Notes: generated by a model from the sequence alone, not told the origin. 64,000 nt of DNA from Lactococcus lactis (GCF_029023865.1 NZ_CP118969.1:1302001-1366000), one strand, 5' to 3'; positions 9,566 through 19,511 are shown, counted from the first letter of the stretch. Translations and numbers: made by a program.

Positions 9566-10588
9566 TTAATCAACTTTAACAATCCAGCCTTCTGGTGCTT
9601 CAACATCACCAAACTGAATGCCAACCAATTCATCATATAAACGTTTAACCGTTGGTCCTACTTCTGTTTCTGAATGGAAAATATAAGAATCTTCTCCATC
9701 GTCAATACGACCAATTGGAGAGATAATTGCCGCTGTTCCACAAGCTCCTGCTTCAACAAATTTACCTAAATCTTTAGCATAAACTTCACCCTCAATCGCT
9801 TTGAGTCCCAAACGATGTTCAGCTAAATAAAGAAGAGAATATTTAGTAATTGAGGGTAAGATAGATGGGCTCAATGGCGTGATAAATTCATTATCAGCTG
9901 TAATTCCAAAGAAATTCGCAGCACCAACTTCTTCAATTTTAGTATGTGTGCTTGGGTCAAGATAAATTGCATCTGCATAGCCTGAAGCTTTGGCACCAAC
10001 TTCTGCTTGTAAAGAAGCTGCATAATTTCCTCCAACTTTGGCACCACCTGTACCAAGTGGAGCTGCCCTATCATAATCTCTTGAAATTACAAATTTTGAA
10101 GGAGCCAATCCGCCTTTAAAATAAGAACCAACCGGCATAGCAAAAACAGTGAAAATATATTCATCAGCAGGTTTCACCCCAATAACGTCACCAACCCCAA
10201 TCAAAAGTGGACGGAGATAGAGCGTTGCACCCGTTCCGTAAGGAGGCACAAAATCTTCGTTGGCTTTCACCACTTGTTTAACTGCATCAATAAACATTTC
10301 AGTTGGAACTTCTGCCATGCAAAGTCGACGCGCCGTATTTTGCAAACGAGCAGCATTTTGGTCAGGACGGAAAAGTTGGATTGAACCATCCTTTGTTCGA
10401 TAGGCTTTTAATCCTTCAAAACCTTGTTGACCATAATGCAAAGCAGGTGATGATTCACTAATATGAAGTTGATTATCTCCTGTTAGTTCTCCAGCACTCC
10501 ATTTTCCATCTTTAAAACGAGCGATAAAACGAAAAGGTAAGTTCCGATAGCTGAATCCTAAATTTTTCCAGTCTAAATTAATTGCCAT
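9566..10588 (-). CDS. bcaT: Branched-chain amino acid aminotransferase
   Basis: A fold-type IV PLP enzyme of 340 residues that interconverts leucine, isoleucine and valine with their 2-oxo acids. In lactococci this enzyme also begins flavour-forming amino acid catabolism. The PLP lysine is in [12 protein letters not shown]. The motifs [12 protein letters not shown] and LYLRPLLIG, and the C-terminal [15 protein letters not shown], are diagnostic of the ilvE group. The ATG at 10588 is preferred over an in-frame TTG four codons upstream because GGAGG lies five bases before it. The gene is monocistronic, with its own promoter at 10619-10647. Confidence 0.93.
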   Translation of the reverse strand: MAINLDWKNLGFSYRNLPFRFIARFKDGKWSAGELTGDNQLHISESSPALHYGQQGFEGLKAYRTKDGSIQLFRPDQNAARLQNTARRLCMAEVPTEMFIDAVKQVVKANEDFVPPYGTGATLYLRPLLIGVGDVIGVKPADEYIFTVFAMPVGSYFKGGLAPSKFVISRDYDRAAPLGTGGAKVGGNYAASLQAEVGAKASGYADAIYLDPSTHTKIEEVGAANFFGITADNEFITPLSPSILPSITKYSLLYLAEHRLGLKAIEGEVYAKDLGKFVEAGACGTAAIISPIGRIDDGEDSYIFHSETEVGPTVKRLYDELVGIQFGDVEAPEGWIVKVD

Positions 10589-10618
10589 AACATCCTCCAA
10601 ATTTTTTTGTTATAATAG

Positions 10619-10647
10619 ATTATATTATTTTCTGTAACATAAAACAA
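10619..10647 (-). promoter_or_regulatory. bcaT promoter
   Basis: On the minus strand TTGTTT, a 17-base spacer and TATAAT, about 30 bases before the ATG. CodY control of this gene is known in lactococci, but I did not identify a CodY box with confidence. Confidence 0.65.
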
Positions 10648-10748
10648 GAAAATATTCATGAAATTCAGTAAAAGTTCAAACAATTTTTTCAAATATAGTC
10701 AATTTCTCTATAAATGAATTTATAAAATTACTGAACAAAGGAGCAAAA

Positions 10749-11495
10749 ATGAACTTATTAAAAACAAACTGGGAAGACTTTGGTTTATTTTTATTAGATA
10801 AAGCAATTACAATTTTATTAATTAGTATTCTTTTTTTTATTCTCTATCAAGCTGGCTCTCGTATCGTTAAACGCTTATTTAAAAATTATAGTGAGCAAAA
10901 ATGGACGGATACTTCGAGAGTTTTAACCCTCTCTCGACTGACAACCAGTGCCATCCATTATCTTACAGTTTTTCTTTATATATATACTGTTCTAGGAGTC
11001 ATCGGAATTCCTGTTGCAAATATCCTTGCTGGTGCTGGTATTCTCGGAGTTGCTCTAGGTTTTGCTGGGCGAGATTTAGTCGCTGATATTATCAATGGCT
11101 TCTTTATTATCGTTGAACATCAAATCAACGTTGGAGATACTGTGGCTTTTGCTGGCCTTGACATCGAAGGGGTAGTAAAAACTGTAGGAATTCGTTCAAT
11201 TACAGTAATTGGCGCTGATGGCGCAACGACTTTTATTCCTAATCGAAATATTGCTGCCCTCAAAAACTACTCATACAAAGAAAGAACTGTTAACCTTGAT
11301 GTGCCAGTAACAAGTGAGAATCTGATTGAAAGAAAAAATCAGATTATGGAAGTTAATGCAAATTATCCTCAACTTAAATATTTAGGAATTATCAACATTG
11401 AAGACAAACTCTTCTTAAGAACAAGTTTAACAGCCCCATTATCTAAGATTACTCCTTTAAAAATGGAGATTTTAGATAAATATTATGAAAAATAA
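10749..11495 (+). CDS. MscS-family mechanosensitive ion channel
   Basis: A 248-residue small-conductance mechanosensitive channel that opens under hypo-osmotic shock. Three hydrophobic segments lie at about residues 15-40, 68-90 and 92-125. The last is the glycine/alanine-rich pore helix (ILAGAGILGVALGFAGRDLV), followed by the beta domain motif GDTVAFAGLDIEGVVKTVGIRSITV and FIPNRNI. The ribosome binding site AAAGGAGC precedes the ATG. The C-terminal domain is shorter than in E. coli MscS, as in other lactic acid bacteria. Confidence 0.9.
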   Translation: MNLLKTNWEDFGLFLLDKAITILLISILFFILYQAGSRIVKRLFKNYSEQKWTDTSRVLTLSRLTTSAIHYLTVFLYIYTVLGVIGIPVANILAGAGILGVALGFAGRDLVADIINGFFIIVEHQINVGDTVAFAGLDIEGVVKTVGIRSITVIGADGATTFIPNRNIAALKNYSYKERTVNLDVPVTSENLIERKNQIMEVNANYPQLKYLGIINIEDKLFLRTSLTAPLSKITPLKMEILDKYYEK

Positions 11496-11541
11496 TCACT
11501 GACAGACTTATAACTAAATAGAAAAAACAAAAATTATCATC

Positions 11542-11582
11542 AAAATAAAAGCGATATAGATTAACTATATCGCTTTTATTTT
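11542..11582. terminator. Bidirectional terminator between the MscS gene and gadB
   Basis: An 18-bp perfect stem (11542-11559 with 11565-11582) around a 5-base loop, A-rich on one side and T-rich on the other, between convergent genes. Confidence 0.9.
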
Positions 11583-11605
11583 TCCTAAGATGAATATCAG
11601 CTTTT

Positions 11606-13006
11606 TTAGTGAGTAAAACCATATGTTTTATTTTCAGGTTCCTCATGGTATAGAATATGAGCCTTATTTAAAGCCTCAATTGCTTCTTGCATATCTTGAA
11701 CATAGTTAAATGCCATATTCATCCCAAAATCTGCTCGAATCACTAAACGTTGAATGATTTCATTTTCCAAATTTTTAGGAAGTGGATAAGCAGGCACTTG
11801 CCATCCCTTCATTAATAAACGGTCCGCCAAATCATAAAGATTCCAACCCCGATTTGAATCTTCTTTTAATTTATAGCAGACAATTGGCAATTGTGACCCA
11901 TCGTTCATAATTTCAAACATTCCAGTTTTTTCAATTTCTTTTGCTAAAAACATGGCTACTTTATGTGTTCTCTCATGAATAGCTTTATATCCATCAAATC
12001 CATAACGTACAAAATTATAATATTGACCAATTAATTGAGAGGCACTATGAGAAAAATTAATGGCCATCGTTGGTAGTTCTCCTCCAAGATAACTTACTTT
12101 AAAAATTAATTCTTCTGGTAAATATTTTTTGTCACGCCACAAAACCCAACCTACACCAGGATAAACTAAACCATATTTATGGCCTGAGGTATTGATTGAA
12201 ATGACATTTTTCAAACGGAAATCCCACTCAAGTTCTGGCTCAACAAAGGGAGCATAAAGTCCTCCTGAAGCAGCATCTACGTGAATATAAACTTTATAGT
12301 CTGTCTGTTTATTATATTCTTCAATTAAATTATCCAAAGCTTTGATATCATCATAACGACCAGTATAAGTAATCCCCATAATACCAACTACACCAATCGT
12401 GTACTCATCAACATAATCCATCACCTTGTCCAAATTGATTGACATATGTTCTTTATCCATTGGCACTTCTCGCATTTCAATATCCCAATAAACACAGAAT
12501 TTTTCCCAGCAAACTTGATAACCAGATGAAATAACTAAGTTTGGCTTTTTCGCATTAATATCTAATCCCAATTTTTCTGCTCGCTTGCGCCAAGAAAACT
12601 TCATGGCCATTCCACCAAGCATACAAGCTTCTGAAGAACCAATCGTTGAAGTCCCCATAAATTTTTCTTTTTCACTCGCATTCCAAAGGTCAGCGATCAT
12701 GTTGACGCAACGGTTTTCAATTTCAGTTGTTCTTGGATATTCCGATTTATCAATTGCATTTTTTTCCAAGGTTTGACTCATTAGTTTGACTGCTTCAGGT
12801 TCCATATAAGTTTGACAGAATGTGGCTAAATTTAAACGAGCGTTCCCTTCATCTAACATTTCATCTTGAACTAACTGATAGGCCACTCGAGGTTCAATTG
12901 ATTGTTGAGCTAATTTATATTTAGGCAAATCCACTTGTTCACTTTCTGAACCAAAAATTGGTTCCAAGAACTCTGCTTCATCGCGATTTTCTTTTCCGTA
13001 TAACAT
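11606..13006 (-). CDS. gadB: Glutamate decarboxylase
   Basis: A 466-residue PLP enzyme that decarboxylates glutamate to GABA, consuming a cytoplasmic proton; the enzyme of glutamate-dependent acid resistance. MGTSTIGSSEACMLG, HVDAASGG and the PLP-lysine motif NTSGHKYGLVYPG are present, and the frame is intact to the C-terminal KTYGFTH. The ATG at 13006 is chosen over an upstream in-frame TTG because GGAGG sits eight bases before it and the protein then starts MLYGKENRDEAEF, as in known lactococcal GadB. It lies just downstream of gadC, which is broken here, so the enzyme may lack its antiporter. Confidence 0.95.
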   Translation of the reverse strand: MLYGKENRDEAEFLEPIFGSESEQVDLPKYKLAQQSIEPRVAYQLVQDEMLDEGNARLNLATFCQTYMEPEAVKLMSQTLEKNAIDKSEYPRTTEIENRCVNMIADLWNASEKEKFMGTSTIGSSEACMLGGMAMKFSWRKRAEKLGLDINAKKPNLVISSGYQVCWEKFCVYWDIEMREVPMDKEHMSINLDKVMDYVDEYTIGVVGIMGITYTGRYDDIKALDNLIEEYNKQTDYKVYIHVDAASGGLYAPFVEPELEWDFRLKNVISINTSGHKYGLVYPGVGWVLWRDKKYLPEELIFKVSYLGGELPTMAINFSHSASQLIGQYYNFVRYGFDGYKAIHERTHKVAMFLAKEIEKTGMFEIMNDGSQLPIVCYKLKEDSNRGWNLYDLADRLLMKGWQVPAYPLPKNLENEIIQRLVIRADFGMNMAFNYVQDMQEAIEALNKAHILYHEEPENKTYGFTH

Positions 13007-13025
13007 ATGTACATCCTCCAATTTT

Positions 13026-14536
13026 TTAATGTTTTAAGATATGTTCTTCTTTTTTAATAATATGATGCTCACCACGAGCTGCTGGATAAATCGCGGGGTT
13101 CACATCTCTTGCTTTAAAGTGCCTTGGTTCTTCAATAGTATCATGTCCCCTTTTATCATGCAATTCATAAACAATAAATGGCAAGATAGCAGTCACAACA
13201 AAACTTATAAGAAGTATCATTTGGTAAGTATGAGTCTCATTTTTCGCAATTGATGCTGGAGGAACAAAGGAAATAAATAGAGCAAAAATTGATAATAAAA
13301 ATCCAATTCCCGCAATGATTGTTTTTCCAACTCTTTTACCTGGAACATTATAAGTGCGCTTTAAATTTTGTTTTTTATAGATTAAAACAAAGTAACCAAT
13401 AAAGAATAAGAGATAACCTACCAAATAAATCACTACTGTCAGTGAAATGGCAACTAAGAAAGATAAATTATTTCCTCCTCCTCCAAAAGTTAATACAGCG
13501 CCCCAAAGTGTAACAATGATTCCTTGAATCATAACTAAAGGAACAGGGACTTCATGAGTATTTGTTTTACGTAAAAATTTTGGTAATAAGCCTCTTTGTG
13601 CTGCTGCAAACATCCCTCTAGAAGGACCAACAACCCATGAACTCACTTCTCCCATAACCCCAAAGGCAATCATTAGTGCAATTACTTTAACTAACCATCC
13701 CAAATGATGATTAAAATGTAAGATTAACGTTTGAAAAGTTTGAATTACCCCTGCACTTAATGATAAGTCTTTTTGAGGAATAACCGCTGCTACAGAAAAT
13801 CCACCTATGGCATCTAAAGAAATAGCTAATATTACTAATAAAATCATTGCTAAGGGATAATTTCTCTTTGGATTTTCAAGTTCATTAATGTGCGAAGCTG
13901 AAGCTTCTACCCCCATATAAGCAAGAATAAAAGAAACAAAAACTACTAAAGTTGATACTTGTGAAAAATCTGGGACAAAAGCATGCTTATTAATTGGTAT
14001 CTCTATAGGATTACCTCCGATAAAATATGCTGCAGCTAATCCAAACAAGATAATTGATGGAATCACTATCCCAACTACGAAACCAGCTTTTACCAATTTA
14101 GCAGTTCTTTGTGTCCCACCTAACTGAGAAAATGTCAATCCCCAAAAAATGATTAGTAAACCAATAAATTTAATCAATGGATCTGTATTAAGTGCCTGAA
14201 AATTTAACACATAAGAGAGGGCCCCTAAAATGAAATAGATCATAGTGACAAAGCCAACTGTAATTTGGAACCACTGAAAAAATATGGCTGCAAAACCAAA
14301 GCGCTCCCCTAAAGTTTGGCTCACCCAACTAAAAATTCCACCATTTTTCCAACCTTCAACCGTCGCCATTTCTGCTGCACAGAGCGCTACGGGCAAAAAC
14401 CAGAGTAGTCCTCCGAGAAGTAAAAAGAACACCAAATGTAATTTTGACGTGGCAAAAGTTGGATACTCATAGACAGTCAGACCATTGAAGCGGTTAATGC
14501 AAAAAAACCGAATAATGATAATTTTTTTTGATTCAT
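13026..14536 (-). pseudogene. gadC: Glutamate/GABA antiporter gene with a one-base frameshift
   Basis: The APC-family antiporter that imports glutamate and exports GABA. The gene starts at 14536 after AAGGAGG with MNQKKLSLFGFFALTASMV, then hits TGA (minus strand, about 14480). Dropping one base in GT-CTG (expected GTN CTG) joins this to LTVYEYPTFATSKLHLVFF and onward, restoring a protein of about 503 residues with 12 hydrophobic segments. The remaining open frame (14435-13026, 469 residues) lacks the first transmembrane helix. Either the allele is inactive or the base is a sequencing error; the run is not a long homopolymer. Confidence 0.88.
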
Positions 14537-14637
14537 CATACCTCCTTATATTTATGATTGAATTTTTTAAAAGACATGTTATATAGCCTCATACAACTCA
14601 TCTTCATTTTCTAGTATATGCTCCAGAATAAAAAAAA

Positions 14638-14679
14638 TCTCTTTTAAACTGTTGCTTTAAAGCAACAGCTCAAAAGAGA
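14638..14679 (-). terminator. Terminator of gadR
   Basis: On the minus strand TCTCTTTT, then the inner stem CTGTTGCTT/AAGCAACAG, closed by AAAAGAGA and followed by TTTTTTTT, directly after the gadR stop. Confidence 0.85.
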
Positions 14680-15510
14680 CTAAATTGACTTTTTCAAATA
14701 CTTTTCCATTTTTTTCTGATAGAATTCTTTTATCTTCATTCCTCCAAATTCTTCCAAAGTTTCAAGCGCATAATTTATTTTTTCTTCTCCCACTTCTGCA
14801 TTTTCAAAATTAAAAATAATGATACCTCTGGCAAGATGTCTTAATACTTCAGAATATAAATCAACACCTACAGTCCGATATTTTTTAGTCATTTCTAAAA
14901 TATTTTCGGCTTTTGTTCTTTCTCCATTAGCCGCGTATATCGCAACGCTTTTATAGGCTATTTGCAATAGTCTCCTTCTATATTTTAAGACTCTACAGTA
15001 ATTTTCACATCTTTTGTCAAAGTTAAAAAGCAGCAATTCTAATTGATTGACATTGAGATAATCAGATACAAAATAGAATAAAGTTAGTTCAAAATATCCC
15101 CACTCTTCAATATTACAAAGATAAGTTTCAATTTCCTTAACTTCTGTCTGACTAATAGTCCCAAGCTTCGTTTTAACGGTAATCGTCAGTAAATGATTCC
15201 CTGTTTCTTTAACCTCAGAATATAACTCTTTTATTTTATCTCGATTTTGACTAAATTCAGCTTTTTCCAATTCTAATATAAAAAATTCTTGGAAATTCGG
15301 CATATAATTATTTACTATCAATTCGTACTCAGCTAATGGCACTTGCATTTCTTCTAACATCAAATCTATGCGCTCAAAACTCATCATACACTTTCCATGT
15401 TCAAATCTAGATATATTTGAACGGTCTATTCCTAATTTACTAAAGTATGATAATCCTAAATTCTTTTGGTTTCGTAACTTTTTAAAACAATCTCCATATT
15501 TTTTATACAT
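14680..15510 (-). CDS. gadR: Rgg/GadR-family transcriptional activator
   Basis: A 276-residue regulator. The N-terminal helix-turn-helix is at about residues 5-60 (LGLSYFSKLGIDRSNISRFE), followed by an Rgg-type alpha-helical repeat domain with no obvious catalytic motif. In L. lactis GadR activates gadCB in the presence of chloride and glutamate; the gene order gadR-gadC-gadB here is the same. The start at 15510 gives the known 276-residue form; an ATG three codons upstream is possible but sits on the GGGGG ribosome site. It is separately terminated from gadCB. Confidence 0.9.
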   Translation of the reverse strand: MYKKYGDCFKKLRNQKNLGLSYFSKLGIDRSNISRFEHGKCMMSFERIDLMLEEMQVPLAEYELIVNNYMPNFQEFFILELEKAEFSQNRDKIKELYSEVKETGNHLLTITVKTKLGTISQTEVKEIETYLCNIEEWGYFELTLFYFVSDYLNVNQLELLLFNFDKRCENYCRVLKYRRRLLQIAYKSVAIYAANGERTKAENILEMTKKYRTVGVDLYSEVLRHLARGIIIFNFENAEVGEEKINYALETLEEFGGMKIKEFYQKKMEKYLKKSI

Positions 15511-16012
15511 TCTCAACATCCCCCAAACTATTATTTTTATTGTTTTTCAAGATTTATAACAGTTCATTGGCTATACTCTTTAATCAGTATGTCAATGTAG
15601 CTGTTATTTCTGGATTTAAGAAATTACGCAATTGAGATTATAACTTATTTAGGACTTAATCATCAAATTTATACCAGTTCATACAAAAAGTATATCTTAC
15701 ATAATTTATAATAAAAAACATTTATATTACTTTATATTTCTCTTAGGCTATTAATAAAAACAGTGTGAAAGCTTATACTGGGCTCATCATCTGCTCTATT
15801 AGAATTTTGATATAAGTCTTTTGTTAAAATAATTATTATTAAAAAATATTGGAAATTATAACAGATGTAACTATACCAATTTCGAATATTTTATTAGTAA
15901 CTAATTCTATAAAAAACTCTCTTTATTTATTATGTCATTTAGGTTAATATAAAATTAGTTTTTTATTAAAAAAGGAATAGTCTAAATAATTACTGACAGA
16001 CCTGTCAGCAAA
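15511..16012. other. A+T-rich intergenic region upstream of gadR
   Basis: About 500 bases with no convincing gene in six frames. It holds the probable gadR promoter (15637-15666) and a CTGACAG/CTGTCAG pair at 15993-16008. Nothing else was recognised. Confidence 0.6.
15637..15666 (-). promoter_or_regulatory. Probable gadR promoter
   Basis: On the minus strand TTGATG, an 18-base spacer and TATAAT, about 125 bases upstream of the gadR start. Confidence 0.45.
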
Positions 16013-16041
16013 AAAACGTGAACAGATAACGTTCACGTTTT
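16013..16041. terminator. Terminator downstream of rnhB
   Basis: AAAACGTGAAC and GTTCACGTTTT form an 11-bp stem around a 7-base loop, about 20 bases past the rnhB stop. Confidence 0.75.
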
Positions 16042-16062
16042 ACATATTTTTACTGACAGAAT

Positions 16063-16839
16063 CTACGATTTAAAATTGACCATTGTTTTAATCGGCTCAT
16101 AGGACTTGCGATGAATTCTTGTGATACCATATTTTGTTAGAGCTTCAAGATGTTTTGCTGTTCCATAACCTGCATTATGTTCAAAATCATACTCAGGAAA
16201 TTCAAGAGCAAACTCTTTCATCATTTCATCACGAGTTACTTTAGCAACAATTGAAGCTGCCGCAATCGAGGCTGAAGGAGCATCTCCGTGAATAATTTTT
16301 GTCTGTGCAATAGGTAAAGCCAAAACCATAGCATCAATTAAGAGATGCTCAGGTTTAACAGATAATTTTGATACTGCCTGAATCATTGCAATTTTTGTTG
16401 CCTCATAAATATTTACTTCATCAATTTTTTCCGCATCAACAATCCCAATTCCTATTGCTAAAGCTTTTTCTTGAATTTCAGATAGAATAGCATGATGTTT
16501 TGATTTTGGCACTTTTTTACTATCATTTAAACCCCGAATTTTACAATTATTAGGTAAAATGACTGCCGCAGTCACTACAGGACCAGCAAGTGGTCCACGA
16601 CCAACTTCATCAATACCTGCAATTAATTGAATTCCTTGGCCGTAAAGTTCTTTCTCAAATTCCAACATTTGTTCCAAACGAGCCTCTTCTGCTAACTCTG
16701 CTAAAATTTGTTTTTTCCTACTTTTAAGTGCTGCTTGAACCCCAGACCGTTCATCAGCTTCATATTCCAAGAATTCTTTTGCTGACAAGTCTGTCAATTT
16801 GGCTAAGGTCGCTTTAATTTCTTTAATGGTTTGTCCCAT
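16063..16839 (-). CDS. rnhB: Ribonuclease HII
   Basis: A 258-residue endonuclease that cuts the RNA strand of RNA-DNA hybrids and single ribonucleotides in DNA. The acidic active site is visible: [17 protein letters not shown] (first Asp-Glu), then LLIDAMVL (Asp) and the later [19 protein letters not shown]. An N-terminal extension of about 70 residues before the catalytic core is usual in Firmicutes. The ATG at 16839 is preferred over upstream in-frame codons because GGTGAG lies four bases before it. It is downstream of rbgA in the usual rbgA-rnhB order, separated by a terminator. Confidence 0.93.
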   Translation of the reverse strand: MGQTIKEIKATLAKLTDLSAKEFLEYEADERSGVQAALKSRKKQILAELAEEARLEQMLEFEKELYGQGIQLIAGIDEVGRGPLAGPVVTAAVILPNNCKIRGLNDSKKVPKSKHHAILSEIQEKALAIGIGIVDAEKIDEVNIYEATKIAMIQAVSKLSVKPEHLLIDAMVLALPIAQTKIIHGDAPSASIAAASIVAKVTRDEMMKEFALEFPEYDFEHNAGYGTAKHLEALTKYGITRIHRKSYEPIKTMVNFKS

Positions 16840-16856
16840 TTTACTCACCAACTCTC

Positions 16857-16890
16857 AAAAATTACTGACAGCTTTTCTGTCAGTAATTTT
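16857..16890. terminator. Terminator between rbgA and rnhB built from inverted CTGACAG
   Basis: AAAATTACTGACAG and CTGTCAGTAATTTT form a 14-bp perfect stem ending in T-rich sequence, between two genes transcribed the same way. Confidence 0.75.
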
Positions 16891-16950
16891 ACATAATATT
16901 ATTTATGTTATTGATACTGAAAATCTGTCAGTAATCACACAATCATAAAA

Positions 16951-17802
16951 TCAAAGTCCGTCAACTCTGACTTCGTCCAAACAGAACAAGCCCAGTTTTC
17001 CATCCCGGACATCTTTGACAAACATATTATAGAAACGATCATAATCATCACGGAAACCAAATCTTGCAGTCAGCTCCATAATTAAGTCTGGAATTTCAAG
17101 CTCCAAATCTTCTTCTGTTATTCGATATCGTTTCATTGTGACTGTTCGATAATTCTTCAAAAAATAATTTAATCCAAAAATTGTTACCTCATCCATTGGC
17201 AATAAATCATCCTTAATTGCCCCAGTCAAAGCTAATTTTAAACCAACAAGTTGATCTTCAAATTTTGGCCAAAGAATACCTGGTGTGTCCAATAATTCTA
17301 ATTCTTTATTGGTTCGAATCCATTGTTGACCCTTAGTTACCCCTGGACGGTTCCCAGTCACTGCAACTTTTTTACCTGCTAAGCGATTCATCAAAGTTGA
17401 CTTCCCTGCATTCGGAATTCCGATAATCATTGTTCGAAAAGTAGTATGAGCAATGCCGCGCTCCTTATCATGAGCGACCTTATCAGCCATCAATTTTTTA
17501 GCAGCAACAGTTAATCTTTTTGCTGTATATTCTTCTTTAGAATTAATGGCTAAAGTTATAAAGCCTTGTTCATCAAAATATTCAATCCATTGTGCTACTG
17601 CATTAGAATCAGCTAAATCAGCTTTATTTAAAGCAATAATTCTTGGTTTATCTCCAATAATTTGCCCCAACATCGGATTACGTGAAGAAATAGGGAGACG
17701 AGCATCAACCAATTCAATCACAAAATCAACATATTTTAAATTTTCTTGCACCTGACGACGTGCTTTGGACATATGCCCAGGAAACCATTGAATAACACCC
17801 AT
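16951..17802 (-). CDS. rbgA: Ribosome biogenesis GTPase RbgA (YlqF)
   Basis: A 283-residue circularly permuted GTPase needed for late 50S subunit assembly. The permuted motif order is seen: G4 NKADL (about residue 59), then G1 GIPNAGKST (about 128), the switch region RPGVTKG and G3 DTPG. The N-terminal WFPGHMSKARR is the family signature. The ATG is preceded by AGGAG. The ICE integrase ends only about 80 bases upstream, so this essential-type gene has lost its original upstream DNA and may depend on a promoter inside or at the edge of the element. Confidence 0.94.
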   Translation of the reverse strand: MGVIQWFPGHMSKARRQVQENLKYVDFVIELVDARLPISSRNPMLGQIIGDKPRIIALNKADLADSNAVAQWIEYFDEQGFITLAINSKEEYTAKRLTVAAKKLMADKVAHDKERGIAHTTFRTMIIGIPNAGKSTLMNRLAGKKVAVTGNRPGVTKGQQWIRTNKELELLDTPGILWPKFEDQLVGLKLALTGAIKDDLLPMDEVTIFGLNYFLKNYRTVTMKRYRITEEDLELEIPDLIMELTARFGFRDDYDRFYNMFVKDVRDGKLGLFCLDEVRVDGL

Positions 17803-17859
17803 TTCTCTAACTCCTTTTATATCAAGGCTTACAGCCTTTTATTTTTTGTTTTTTCCCAT

Positions 17860-17879
17860 TGGGGGCAAAATGGGGGCAA
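17860..17879. repeat. Tandem TGGGGGCAA repeats next to the integrase
   Basis: TGGGGGCAA occurs at 17860-17868 and 17871-17879, immediately downstream of the integrase stop. Short direct repeats here are typical of integrase arm-type binding sites near attL. This is inferred from position only. Confidence 0.5.
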
Positions 17880-17883
17880 GATT

Positions 17884-19146
17884 TCATGATGCCTTATTTT
17901 GCTTTTTAACACCCAATTTTTCTACAAATCTACTGATGGCGACTACTGATTTTTCTTGATTGTGTGAAAGTAAATGTGTGTAGCCATTTGTCGTTTCTTC
18001 TTGTATATGTCCGACACGTTCCTGTACTTCTTTGAGCGGAATACTCGGATCATCTCGCAAGACAGAAATATGAATATGTCGAAAACTATGCGGAACCGCA
18101 TTTTTTGTCCATTCAAAGCCATATTTTTCTTTACAATTTTCTCTCAACGCTTTATTGACACGTCCCAGTATTTCTCTATAGCTATGTGACGTAATTGGCG
18201 CACCATATTCGGTCCGAAACAGAAAATCAAACTTTTTAAACGCATTATGTGGTGACTCTTTGCAATGAGCTTCAAATTTATTATTTCTTTGAATAACACG
18301 TTTAATCGCTTCAATCACAAACTCTGGTAATTTCTCAATACGATCACCAGCTTCCGTTTTCGTTGTGTCTAGATAAAAATCTTTAACTCTCAAATCATGT
18401 GCTTGTAAAGACTTATCAATCGTAACCAACCGATTTTTAAAATCAATATCTGCAGCCGTCAAAGCAGAAGCTTCACCAATTCGGCAACCCGTCCCGATCA
18501 AGAAAAGCGCTAAATCATAATAATTCTGATTCCGACGTCCTCGAAGTTCTGACAAAAGTGCACCAACCTCTTGTTCGTTCATGAATTTTTCTTCCAAACG
18601 TTTTTTCTTAGCTCTTTTCTCATCAACAGTCGCATTTAATTTCACCACCCGTGATGGCGAAAATGGAATAGCATTGTGTAATACACCATAGTCAAATATT
18701 TTATTCAACGTACATTTAATATGCTGCATAGTAGAGTGGGTTGAATGATACTTCTCTTTGTACTGTCTCAGGTAATTTTGAATCAGCAAAGGAGTAATCT
18801 TTGATAAGAGAATATCGTCTGAAATCAATCCTGAGAGCCTGCTAATGACAAGAATTTCCCGATTAACAGTCTGAGCTTTTACCGTTGTTTGCCAAGTCTC
18901 GAACCATGAGGTTTTTAAATCACTAAACGTCTTCATAGCCTGACCTTGAAACTGCTCTTGGCGTTCTTTGATTAATCTATCAATCTTTTCATCCAGCTCA
19001 CGGACTGCCTTCGCTCGTCCTCGCGATGTATCTGAAGTGAAAATGACCGATGCTCGCTTATACTTTTCTGTTAATGGATCAATATAACGTTCTATCGCCT
19101 TAAAATAAATTTCTCCATTCTTATGTTTTCTTTGTTCAAAATACAT
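17884..19146 (-). CDS. int: Tyrosine recombinase (ICE/phage integrase)
   Basis: A 420-residue integrase that inserts and excises the element. It has an N-terminal arm-binding domain (about residues 1-60), a SAM-like core-binding domain (60-170) and a C-terminal catalytic domain. The catalytic residues are visible: the arginine in GTGCRIGEASAL, then HSFRHIHIS (His-x-x-Arg), the later GHIQEETTNGYTHL with the histidine, and the nucleophilic tyrosine in NGYTHL. It reads toward rbgA and sits at the element's edge, with the excisionase gene just upstream, as in many streptococcal and lactococcal ICEs and phages. Confidence 0.93.
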   Translation of the reverse strand: MYFEQRKHKNGEIYFKAIERYIDPLTEKYKRASVIFTSDTSRGRAKAVRELDEKIDRLIKERQEQFQGQAMKTFSDLKTSWFETWQTTVKAQTVNREILVISRLSGLISDDILLSKITPLLIQNYLRQYKEKYHSTHSTMQHIKCTLNKIFDYGVLHNAIPFSPSRVVKLNATVDEKRAKKKRLEEKFMNEQEVGALLSELRGRRNQNYYDLALFLIGTGCRIGEASALTAADIDFKNRLVTIDKSLQAHDLRVKDFYLDTTKTEAGDRIEKLPEFVIEAIKRVIQRNNKFEAHCKESPHNAFKKFDFLFRTEYGAPITSHSYREILGRVNKALRENCKEKYGFEWTKNAVPHSFRHIHISVLRDDPSIPLKEVQERVGHIQEETTNGYTHLLSHNQEKSVVAISRFVEKLGVKKQNKAS

Positions 19147-19223
19147 ATTTTATCCTTTCAATCAAAACATGAAAAAAGGTAAAATAGAATCCAATTAGCT
19201 CTTTTATTCTACCATTTTTAGCC

Positions 19224-19472
19224 TTATTTGTCTTTAATTCGTGCATAGCCGTGCTGCTTCCAATATAGAAATTCTTCAAAGATTTCAAAATTTATCCAAA
19301 CTAATTTATGAGTTGGATTAATAACGCCTCTTCTAAATTGCTTATTATTTCGCATCTCAGCAAGCCAGCGATTTAGGGTATAAATGTTCAAACCTTCATA
19401 ACGCTTTAAAACCGCTTCTTTATTTCCCCACTCAGCAATGCTATCAGCAACTGGGACATAATTTATTTTCAT
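19224..19472 (-). CDS. xis: Excisionase (Xis-type)
   Basis: An 82-residue basic, aromatic-rich protein of the winged-helix excisionase kind: NIYTLNRWLAEMRNN resembles a helix-turn-helix and WINFEIFEEFLYWK an excisionase tail. It would bend attachment-site DNA and bias the integrase to excision. It lies about 75 bases upstream of the integrase gene in the same direction. The call rests on size, position and composition as much as sequence. Confidence 0.75.
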   Translation of the reverse strand: MKINYVPVADSIAEWGNKEAVLKRYEGLNIYTLNRWLAEMRNNKQFRRGVINPTHKLVWINFEIFEEFLYWKQHGYARIKDK

Positions 19473-19511
19473 CTATTTTTATCCTTTCTGAGCAATTTGA
19501 AGAATCTTCTT

